Shown here one piece after another: positions 6,658 through 12,720 of a stretch of 12,744 nt of DNA. Location: positions 1-12,744 of the forward strand of contig PJET01000054.1 in the NCBI GenBank assembly GCA_002825515.1, read 5' to 3'. The stretch comes from Candidatus Thorarchaeota archaeon MP11T_1 (lineage in GTDB: Archaea; Asgardarchaeota; Thorarchaeia; Thorarchaeales; Thorarchaeaceae). The notes under the pieces are model-generated. The model was not told where the DNA came from and did no database searches. It saw nothing but the letters and a program-made list of their open reading frames with translations. Every line of letters begins with the position of its first letter. Position 1 is the first letter of the stretch. The position numbers and the translations under genes were made by a program.

Positions 6658-8073
6658 ATGGCGAAGCTGCCTGGTCCACTAGAAATCTATCCACTGCTAC
6701 CGGGAACAAATTGCCAAGAGTGTGGAGAAGCGAACTGTATGGCTTTTGCTACTAAAATGGCTGAGCACACAGTAAAACTCAAGGCTTGCACACCACTCTT
6801 CAAAGAAACAAAATATGCCAAAAAGTTGGAAAAACTGCAAGAACTTGTGAGACCACCTGTGAGAGAGGTCGTTATTGGTGTCGGTGAGAATGCCGCTAGC
6901 ATTGGTGGAAAGCTTGTGCTATACAGACACGATCTTAGATACTCAAACCCAACTTCATTCTTCATAGACGTTCCTGACAATCTTGAAACTGATGCATTTT
7001 CAGCTCGTGTCAAAACAATAGAAAACTGGACCTACATCTATATAGGTACCAATCTACGCTTGGATGGAATTGCACTCAGAGGTGTTTCTCAGGATCCGAA
7101 GACATTCGCAACTGCTGCTAAGAAGTTGTCAGAGTTGACCAACTGGCCGATAATGCTCTGCTCGTTGAATCCTGAGATGCTTGCAGTAGCTACAAAGGCA
7201 ATTGCAGACAAGAGACCGCTTCTCTATGCGGCAACATTAGACACTTGGGCAGAAGTTGGAGAGATTGCAGCAAAATATAATCTACCATTGGTTGCATATG
7301 CTCCAGGAAGTCTTGACAATCTATCATCACTAGTTAACACACTACGTGCAATTGGTGTGGAGGATATAGTTCTTGATCCAGGTACTCTTTCGAAAACTGG
7401 TCTAGGGACTACTATAGACGACTTCACACAAATCAGACGCTCTGCAATAAATGAAGAGAACGAGCTTCTTGGTTATCCAACTCTAGCTACACCCATTGCA
7501 GTCTGGGCAGATCACCGCGAGGGAGAAGCTCCTGAACTGACGAAATGGGACGAGGTCCTCACTGCGTCAGCTCTCATTGTCAGATACGCAGATCTCGTTG
7601 TCCTACATAGTTTGGATATGTGGACAAACCTCCCAACTACATTCCTACGGAGTAATCTCTATACAGATCCAGTGAAACCAGTTGCTGTTGAGCCCGGATT
7701 AATGGAATTTGGAAAGGTGGGACCAGATGCTCCGGTCATGTACACAACCAATTTTGCTCTCACATACTTCACAGTAGAGAGTGACATCAAACAAGCTGGT
7801 GTTGATGCATTTTTAGTTGTCGTGGACACGGAGGGGATGAGCGTTCAATCAGCTGTGGCAGGTCGAAAGCTCACTGCTGAAAAAGTAGCAGAGACTCTTG
7901 AGGAATACAAAGTTGCTGACAAGGTGAATCACAAGATTCTGATAAGTCCAGGAATGGCAGCTAGAATCAGTGGTGAAACCGAGGAAACTAGTGGATGGAC
8001 TGTAAAAGTTGGTCCGCAGGATTCGAGTGGAATTGGTAAGTATATACAAGAGGGCAAATGGAAAGAGGAGTGA
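6658..8073 (+). CDS. cdhE: ACDS complex gamma subunit: corrinoid Fe-S protein large subunit
   Basis: This 471-residue gamma subunit carries the cobamide and a low-potential [4Fe-4S] cluster used for reductive activation. The N-terminal motif Cys19-x2-Cys22-x4-Cys27-x16-Cys44 (CQECGEANCM followed by ACTPLF) is the typical cluster-binding domain. A TIM-barrel methyl-carrier domain follows over roughly residues 65-320. The C-terminal third (from about 340) corresponds to the corrinoid-binding domain, including EPGLMEFGKVGPDAPV-like and TTNFALTYF segments that are common in CdhE. The start is one base after the cdhD stop and has a good Shine-Dalgarno site. The 3' end overlaps the second cooC-like gene by 16 bases if that gene starts at 8058. 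Length and ligands are complete. Confidence 0.95.
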   Translation: MAKLPGPLEIYPLLPGTNCQECGEANCMAFATKMAEHTVKLKACTPLFKETKYAKKLEKLQELVRPPVREVVIGVGENAASIGGKLVLYRHDLRYSNPTSFFIDVPDNLETDAFSARVKTIENWTYIYIGTNLRLDGIALRGVSQDPKTFATAAKKLSELTNWPIMLCSLNPEMLAVATKAIADKRPLLYAATLDTWAEVGEIAAKYNLPLVAYAPGSLDNLSSLVNTLRAIGVEDIVLDPGTLSKTGLGTTIDDFTQIRRSAINEENELLGYPTLATPIAVWADHREGEAPELTKWDEVLTASALIVRYADLVVLHSLDMWTNLPTTFLRSNLYTDPVKPVAVEPGLMEFGKVGPDAPVMYTTNFALTYFTVESDIKQAGVDAFLVVVDTEGMSVQSAVAGRKLTAEKVAETLEEYKVADKVNHKILISPGMAARISGETEETSGWTVKVGPQDSSGIGKYIQEGKWKEE

Positions 8074-8894
8074 AAACCACTAGAATGAGAGAACGTTTAG
8101 TGATCTCTGTATCAGGCAAGGGCGGTGTGGGAAAGACAACAACATCTGCTCTTCTCACCCGCATTGTTACTGAGAAGACTAAAAGAGATCTACTTGTGGT
8201 TGATGCAGATCCTGTTATGAACCTCCCTCGAGCACTTGGAATAGAAGTACCAAAATCAGTTGGTTCAATTGCTACTAGACTTCGAAAGGATATTGATGAG
8301 GGTACATATTCTGGTGAAGTCGCTAAACAGGATGTTTTGGAAGGAGAGATTTTCGAAGCGCTCGTCGAAGACCCAAAATTCGATTTTTTGGCTATGGGTA
8401 GAACAGAAGGAGAAGGCTGCTATTGTTATGTCAATCGACTCCTCACGCAGATTCTTGACACGCTGAGTCAGAACTACGAGATAACATTGATGGATATGAG
8501 CGCAGGACTTGAACATCTAAGTAGACGCACAAATCGCAACGTGGACATTCTCATCATAGTGGTTGACCCTTCAAGAGCAGCATATGAAGCAGCTCTAAGG
8601 ATAAGAGACCTTGCAAAGGAGGTTCATATCGAGTTTAAAAAGATCGTAGTGATTGGAAACCGGTTCCCTCCAGAAATGGAGGAAGATCTCAAAGCCCAGC
8701 TAGAAGCGGAGGGCTTGGATCTTATTGGGATGATTCCTAGCGACGATGAACTCTCGAGAGCGAATTATCGAGGAGAGTCACTATTTGATTTGAATGAGCA
8801 ATCATCTGCTGTGAAAGCCGCCGAGACAATCGCTGAAAAGCTTGGACTGCTCAGCGATGTAACACTTCTGAGGTTATTGGGTAAGGAAGTCTAG
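8058..8894 (+). CDS. CooC/AcsF-like nickel-insertion ATPase (paralogue 2), in the cdh operon
   Basis: A 278-residue SIMIBI-class ATPase with Walker A GKGGVGKTT at residues 20-28, VVDADP at about 47-52 and the metal-binding Cys121/Cys123 pair in GEGCYCYVN. The CYCY form resembles the CooC-like protein encoded in many archaeal cdh operons and bacterial AcsF, which help mature acetyl-CoA synthase or CODH. It is in the same family as the protein at 196-993 but differs along its length, so it is not a recent duplicate. The start is uncertain. ATG 8058 overlaps cdhE by 16 bases with GAGGG only three bases upstream, GTG 8070 gives a GTGA overlap, and ATG 8085 follows GAGGAG (8065-8070) by 14 bases and would give the standard short family N-terminus. 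Co-translation with cdhE suggests it serves this complex. Confidence 0.88.
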   Translation: MERGVKTTRMRERLVISVSGKGGVGKTTTSALLTRIVTEKTKRDLLVVDADPVMNLPRALGIEVPKSVGSIATRLRKDIDEGTYSGEVAKQDVLEGEIFEALVEDPKFDFLAMGRTEGEGCYCYVNRLLTQILDTLSQNYEITLMDMSAGLEHLSRRTNRNVDILIIVVDPSRAAYEAALRIRDLAKEVHIEFKKIVVIGNRFPPEMEEDLKAQLEAEGLDLIGMIPSDDELSRANYRGESLFDLNEQSSAVKAAETIAEKLGLLSDVTLLRLLGKEV

Positions 8895-8928
8895 TAGTCT
8901 TCAGAAGTAGTACGAAACGCTCAAATCC

Positions 8929-8938
8929 ATTAAAATAA
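8929..8938 (+). promoter_or_regulatory. Candidate TATA box before the CoA-transferase fusion gene
   Basis: The A/T-rich run ATTAAAATAA lies about 30 to 40 bases before the ATG at 8969, which would give a leader of about 10 bases. It is the only plausible TATA element in the 74-base gap after the cdh operon. A separate promoter here is possible, but read-through from the operon cannot be excluded. Confidence 0.35.
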
Positions 8939-8957
8939 TCAGGTACCTTTAACCTGA
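8939..8957 (+). repeat. Short inverted repeat next to the TATA-like box
   Basis: TCAGGT at 8939-8944 and ACCTGA at 8952-8957 are exact reverse complements around a seven-base loop. The loop start also completes a GGTACC palindrome. No T-tract follows, so a terminator is unlikely. The position beside the TATA-like run and just before the GAGG ribosome site (8956-8959) would suit an operator or a small RNA hairpin covering the start. The stem is short, so chance is a fair explanation. Confidence 0.3.
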
Positions 8958-8968
8958 GGCGACTAATA

Positions 8969-10852
8969 ATGAATGCCAAGGGAAACTGGACTGAGAAATA
9001 CAAGGACAAGATTGTCACTGCTGCAAAGGCGATATCTAAGATTAGACGTGGTACTCGAATCCTTCTCGGAACAGGGTGTGGCGTTCCGTACCATCTAGTT
9101 CAAGAATTGGGCAAAAATGCGAACAAGATGGCAGATAATGAGATTGTCCACCTGCTCACAATTGGCAATACACCGTCAGCAGACCCAAAATTTCAGTCTC
9201 AATTCAGACATAACACATTCTTTGTATCAGACAATATTCGAAATGCTGTTTCTGAAGGTCGTGCAGATTACACTCCGGCACCATTATCAGACATCCCTTT
9301 CTTCTTTAGAACTAGAAGGATACCACTTGATGTAGCATTGATACAGGTCAGTCCACCTGATGAGTTTGGATACTGTTCACTTGGAATATCTGTTGATGTA
9401 ACGAAAACCGGAGCAGAAAGTGCAGACTTGGTTATTGCACAAGTGAATGAACGCATGCCAATAACTCATGGAGATTCCTTTCTACATGTCAAAGACTTGG
9501 ATTACCTTGTGCCCTTTACTGAACCTTTGAGAGAGTTTGAATCACCAGAAGTTAGTGAAAGGAAGAACCGAATTGGTGAATATACTGCGAGATTAATAGA
9601 GAATGAATCAACAATTGAAGTGGGCATAGGTACAGTTGCGAAGGCAGTTACAACTAACCTCATCAATTCTGGGGTGATGGATCTAGGAATCCATACGGAA
9701 ACCTTCAGTGATAGTATCATAGACTTAATTGAGAGTGGAATTGTTACTAATATGAAAAAGAGCATCAACAGGGGAAAGGTAACTGCTAGTTTTGCCATGG
9801 GGACAGCGAAGCTCTATGATTATGTAAATAACAATCCAGTTTTTGAGTTTAGAGATACTTCCTATGTGAATGACCCGTATATCATTAGTCAGAATCGAAA
9901 AATGGTGGCAATCAACTCGGCGTTGGAAGTGGATCTAACTGGTCAAGTTTGTTCGGATTCGATTGGTCATGCATTCTATAGTGGTATTGGAGGTCAAGTG
10001 GACTTCATACGAGGAGCATCAAGATCTGAGGGGGGGAAATCAATAATCTGTCTTAAATCCACAGCTCTTAATGGTACAGTTTCAAAGATAGTTCCCCGCC
10101 TGAGTGAGGGGGCAGGAGTTGTCACCACTCGCGGTGATGTGGATGTCATTATTACAGAATATGGATTGGCAATGCTTAGAGGAAAGACAATCCGTGAACG
10201 AGTTTTGTCACTAATTGCAATTGCGCATCCTGATTTCAGAAATGATCTTTTAGAAGCAGCCAAAAAAATGAGATATGTGTTCGAAGACCAAGTCCCATTC
10301 CTCTCGAGAGGAACCTACTTCCCAACAGAATATGAAGCACAAGAAGAGTTTGAGGGACCTGAAGGTCCAATAACAGTTCATGTAAGATTAATTCGACCAG
10401 ATGACGCGGATAGGATCAAGGGACTCTTCTATGGACTCAGTGAAGAATCAATCTTCTTTAGATTCCTCACACCATTGCGAAGTCTTCGTCGCCAAACACT
10501 ACAAGAGTTCTATTATGTAGATCAAGAGTCTGACATCTCGCTTGTTGGTGTTCTAGATAATGATGAGGAGTGCGAGAAGATTATTGCAGCTGGAAGATAT
10601 CTCTTGAATAGAAGCACAAACCAAGCCGAATTCGCACTTCTTGTCCAAGACGAGTATCAAAACCGTGGAATTGGCACCTTTCTCTTGAGTCAGATGATGC
10701 GAATTGCGAAGAGCAAGGGAGTTAACGCATTTATTGCCTATGTGCATCCCAAGAATATTCCTATGATTGATTTCATACACAGAACAGGTAAGCTGATCGA
10801 GAGTAAATTGAGTATCGAAGATGACCAGTATACATTTCTGCTGAATCTATGA
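8969..10852 (+). CDS. Bifunctional acetyl-CoA hydrolase/CoA-transferase fused to a Pat-like GNAT acetyltransferase
   Basis: A 627-residue two-domain protein. Residues 1 to about 445 form a CoA-transferase of the acetyl-CoA hydrolase/4-hydroxybutyrate CoA-transferase family. Signs are GTGCGVP near 34-40, EVGIGTVAKAV near 217-227, the probable catalytic Glu244 in GIHTETFSD, YSGIGGQVDF at 337-346, and TEYGLAMLRGK plus IAHPDFR near 396-424. Such enzymes form a glutamyl-CoA thioester to move CoA between acids, or hydrolyse it. Residues about 468 to 627 form a GNAT domain that starts RLIRPDDADRI and has the acetyl-CoA loop QNRGIG (564-569). It resembles the GNAT part of Pat-type lysine acetyltransferases. 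This domain order is known in other anaerobes. Placed directly after the CODH/ACS operon, it may convert acetyl-CoA to or from acetate and acetylate a protein partner. Substrates are not readable from sequence. GAGG lies nine bases before the ATG. Confidence 0.9.
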   Translation: MNAKGNWTEKYKDKIVTAAKAISKIRRGTRILLGTGCGVPYHLVQELGKNANKMADNEIVHLLTIGNTPSADPKFQSQFRHNTFFVSDNIRNAVSEGRADYTPAPLSDIPFFFRTRRIPLDVALIQVSPPDEFGYCSLGISVDVTKTGAESADLVIAQVNERMPITHGDSFLHVKDLDYLVPFTEPLREFESPEVSERKNRIGEYTARLIENESTIEVGIGTVAKAVTTNLINSGVMDLGIHTETFSDSIIDLIESGIVTNMKKSINRGKVTASFAMGTAKLYDYVNNNPVFEFRDTSYVNDPYIISQNRKMVAINSALEVDLTGQVCSDSIGHAFYSGIGGQVDFIRGASRSEGGKSIICLKSTALNGTVSKIVPRLSEGAGVVTTRGDVDVIITEYGLAMLRGKTIRERVLSLIAIAHPDFRNDLLEAAKKMRYVFEDQVPFLSRGTYFPTEYEAQEEFEGPEGPITVHVRLIRPDDADRIKGLFYGLSEESIFFRFLTPLRSLRRQTLQEFYYVDQESDISLVGVLDNDEECEKIIAAGRYLLNRSTNQAEFALLVQDEYQNRGIGTFLLSQMMRIAKSKGVNAFIAYVHPKNIPMIDFIHRTGKLIESKLSIEDDQYTFLLNL

Positions 10853-10897
10853 ACTTCTTGAATCAATTATCAAAAAAGACCACTCCACAATTGATTT

Positions 10898-10913
10898 ATT
10901 GTTAACAATTGTT
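10898..10913 (+). promoter_or_regulatory. Overlapping palindromes upstream of the GNAT gene, candidate operator
   Basis: ATTGTTAACAAT (10898-10909) is a perfect 12-base palindrome, and the overlapping AACAATTGTT (10904-10913) is a perfect 10-base palindrome. ATTGTT therefore repeats with a 10-base period, one helical turn. The element lies 19 to 34 bases before the ATG at 10932 and overlaps the only plausible promoter region. T-rich DNA just after it (10911-10921) could also end transcripts from the upstream gene. The base composition makes short palindromes common, so this is tentative. Confidence 0.3.
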
Positions 10914-10931
10914 TATTTTCTAGTGGTTTCA

Positions 10932-11501
10932 ATGTATAAAGGGAAACTAATCAGGTTAAGAAGATTGGAAAATAGCGATGTGACTTCATTCTTTCCACAT
11001 TGGAATAATTACCAGCTTAGACAATACCTTCCCACGCCCTTACCAAGTAGTGTGGAAGATATGTCCAAGTATATTCAGTCAGCAAACCAAATTTTCTCAG
11101 AAAGGAAAGGATTCACGTTTGGGATCGAAACCTTAGATGAAAGCAAATTAGTTGGGATTGTTAGTCTTGTCAATGTGAGTTGGATTAGTCATAATGGAGA
11201 GATTGGTGTCCTAGCTATTTTTGACGCAGATGGTTGGGGTAAGGGTTATGGCTCTGATGCATTAATAGTTCTACTTGACATGGCCTTTTCAGTTCTGAAC
11301 TTGCATAGCGTCTATTTATGGGTTGCAGGATTCAATGAGCGAGCCATCAGGTTCTATGAGAAGATTGGATTTACGAGAACAGGAAGATTGCGAGAAATGG
11401 CATATCGGAATGGAAAGCGCTATGATGTTGTGACTATGGATATACTTCGTTCAGAGTTTGTTGGGAAATATGGGGTACTTCCAAAAAGCGATACTACCTA
11501 A
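10932..11501 (+). CDS. RimJ/RimL-like GNAT N-acetyltransferase
   Basis: A 189-residue single-domain GNAT enzyme that would transfer an acetyl group from acetyl-CoA to an amine. The N-terminal GKLIRLRRLENSD, the central NGEIGVLAIFDADGWGKGYG with its acetyl-CoA-binding loop at about residues 101-107, and the C-terminal NERAIRFYEKIGF and GRLREMAYRNGKRYD segments are typical of the RimJ/RimL (Acetyltransf_3) branch. That branch includes ribosomal-protein N-terminal acetyltransferases but also many enzymes with other substrates, so the target cannot be named. I chose ATG 10932 because the in-frame TTG at 10899 adds 11 hydrophobic residues outside the conserved domain. No strong Shine-Dalgarno site is visible. 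The gene is 79 bases downstream of the CoA-transferase/GNAT fusion and probably has its own short leader. It is unlike the fused GNAT domain and not a duplicate of it. Confidence 0.85.
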   Translation: MYKGKLIRLRRLENSDVTSFFPHWNNYQLRQYLPTPLPSSVEDMSKYIQSANQIFSERKGFTFGIETLDESKLVGIVSLVNVSWISHNGEIGVLAIFDADGWGKGYGSDALIVLLDMAFSVLNLHSVYLWVAGFNERAIRFYEKIGFTRTGRLREMAYRNGKRYDVVTMDILRSEFVGKYGVLPKSDTT

Positions 11502-11588
11502 CAAAAAATAATCAATTAATCAAGGGAATAATAACAAATTTGTCTGATTAATCTCTATGTAACTGATTTCGACCAAAGCACTCAATTA
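11502..11588 (+). promoter_or_regulatory. AT-rich intergenic region with inverted repeats
   Basis: This 87-base gap contains ATTAATCA at 11515-11522 with its reverse complement TGATTAAT at 11545-11552, and between them the perfect palindrome ACAAATTTGT at 11534-11543. The two elements are not concentric. They precede the small membrane-protein gene and could hold its promoter and an operator. No convincing Shine-Dalgarno site lies before the ATG at 11589, so a leaderless or near-leaderless transcript is possible. Confidence 0.25.
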
Positions 11589-11891
11589 ATGAATATTGGT
11601 CTTTTTCCAGTTCTAGTTGGAGCTTATGCTACCTGGATTCTGTTCTCAATAGGGGCAGATATTCTATTGACGATTTTAATGGCAGGTCTTACGGTCATAT
11701 CGATTGCTGCGGCCGCGTACCTCGAGAAATTCATAGGAGTAAACTACTGCAAGAAATGCGTAAACATTTCATGTATGATGAACAAGGTCTCGGATGACCT
11801 CAAAGAGGAATATCTTAGCAAGAATCCAGAGATGCTTAAAGTCTGGGAAGCTTGCGGCTACATACTTGAAAATCAATTGTTAGAAAACTAA
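11589..11891 (+). CDS. Small membrane protein with a cysteine-rich cytoplasmic-type tail, function unknown
   Basis: A 100-residue protein I cannot assign. Residues about 4-22 and 24-43 form two closely spaced hydrophobic segments, predicting a membrane hairpin. A soluble tail follows with Cys54-x2-Cys57-x4-Cys62 and a lone Cys89, and a pattern of Asn after the third Cys, then acidic helix, Asn-Pro, Met and Trp (SKNPEMLKVW at 77-86). Four cysteines in this arrangement could bind zinc or an Fe-S cluster. The coding potential is supported by the segment layout and codon-like composition, and the ATG at 11589 starts directly at the first membrane segment. It stands downstream of two acetyl-CoA-using genes and ends 54 bases before a convergent gene. 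No link to CODH/ACS is shown beyond location. Confidence 0.7.
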   Translation: MNIGLFPVLVGAYATWILFSIGADILLTILMAGLTVISIAAAAYLEKFIGVNYCKKCVNISCMMNKVSDDLKEEYLSKNPEMLKVWEACGYILENQLLEN

Positions 11892-11959
11892 CATTGATTG
11901 TGAAAATAACAAATAGATAATCAAGTAAAAGACGATATTAGATAATTAAGCTATTTTTT
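11892..11959. terminator. Convergent intergenic region with U-tracts for both strands
   Basis: The 54-base gap separates two genes that face each other. On the plus strand TTTTTT at 11954-11959, just inside the end of the opposing gene, could terminate the membrane-protein transcript. On the minus strand, runs read as TTATTTT (reverse of 11903-11909) and CTTTTA (reverse of about 11926-11931) follow the nitrilase stop. No clear hairpin was found, which fits archaeal U-tract termination but leaves this tentative. Confidence 0.3.
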
Positions 11960-12671
11960 CGATGTCAATCCACTCAACTTGATGGCTTTGGGAATCCATT
12001 TTCAATATGATTTCCCCAGTTGGATCTATGATGGATGATTCTCCAGAGAAAGTACAATCTCCTTCACTTCCAACCCTATTTGCTGAAGCTATGAACACAC
12101 TGTTATTGATGGCAATGGTCTTCATCGCATCTCGCCAGCGGTAGTTGCTACTATTTACTGGATGAAGAATTAACTTTGACCCCTTTCGTGCAGCACTCCT
12201 GATTCTCTCAGGATAGTTCCATTCAAAACAAATTACGACGCTGAATGCAAGTTCATGGTACCTAAAGACTTGTGGCTCAATTGGTCCTTTCAAAAACCAC
12301 TCCTTCTCAGGACCATAAAGGTGATGCTTTCGATATGTTCCTAGGTGAGTCCCATTTGCCATTACTGCTGCCGAATTATAAAGACCCTTCTCCGATGATT
12401 CATTGATCCCTGCTACAACAAGACCCCCCTTTTTAGACCATTTGATTAGTTCTTTCGATAAGGAACCTGAAGGTATCTTCTCAGAACTCATCATCACATC
12501 TTTATACGAATCGAAATAATAACCAGAATTCGCCATCTCAGGGAGAACTAATACATCAACATGATTATTTTTGGCGGCATCAAACAATTCCTTTGCCTTT
12601 TTTACATTGTAATCAATGTCCCCTAGTTTCAATTCCATTTGCCCAAGGCCTAATCGCAATTTGTAGACCAC
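11946..12671 (-). CDS. Carbon-nitrogen hydrolase (nitrilase superfamily) amidohydrolase
   Basis: A 241-residue cytoplasmic enzyme of the nitrilase/omega-amidase superfamily, which hydrolyses C-N bonds in amides or carbamoyl compounds. The catalytic set is complete: Glu45 in VLPEM, Lys115 in YRKHHLYG, Cys148 in VICFEW, plus the conserved second glutamate near 123 (PEKEWF). The final domain contains the usual ANRVG and DPTGEI motifs (about 197-201 and 216-221). Length is near the lower end for the family (about 250-280). The first in-frame start is GTG at 12671, because a stop codon lies four codons upstream. The N-terminus then begins with the expected beta strand LRLGLGQM. The gene is transcribed toward the CODH/ACS region and is probably unrelated to it. 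The substrate (for example omega-amides, N-carbamoyl compounds or putrescine-type amides) cannot be decided here. Confidence 0.9.
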   Translation of the reverse strand: MVYKLRLGLGQMELKLGDIDYNVKKAKELFDAAKNNHVDVLVLPEMANSGYYFDSYKDVMMSSEKIPSGSLSKELIKWSKKGGLVVAGINESSEKGLYNSAAVMANGTHLGTYRKHHLYGPEKEWFLKGPIEPQVFRYHELAFSVVICFEWNYPERIRSAARKGSKLILHPVNSSNYRWRDAMKTIAINNSVFIASANRVGSEGDCTFSGESSIIDPTGEIILKMDSQSHQVEWIDIEKIA

Positions 12672-12710
12672 GTCCCTAGGTTATCAAAATCAGCGGACTC
12701 CAGCATCTCA

Positions 12711-12720
12711 CTATAATATT
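12711..12720 (-). promoter_or_regulatory. Candidate TATA box of the nitrilase-family gene
   Basis: On the minus strand AATATTATAG lies about 40 to 50 bases before the GTG start at 12671, which would put the transcript start roughly 15 to 20 bases before it. The rest of 12672-12744 shows no open frame extending to the window edge on either strand. Confidence 0.35.

Noticed and set aside
6224..6709. A 161-codon open frame on the minus strand, opposite the cdhD end, and another of 164 codons at 420-914 opposite cooC.
   Set aside because: Both lie antisense to strongly conserved genes, have low-complexity Ser/Pro/Arg-rich translations with no recognisable motif, and lack a ribosome site. They are shadows of the coding strand.
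8260..8466. A 68-codon plus-strand frame within the second CooC-like gene.
   Set aside because: It overlaps a conserved ATPase in another frame and has no independent start signal or family features.
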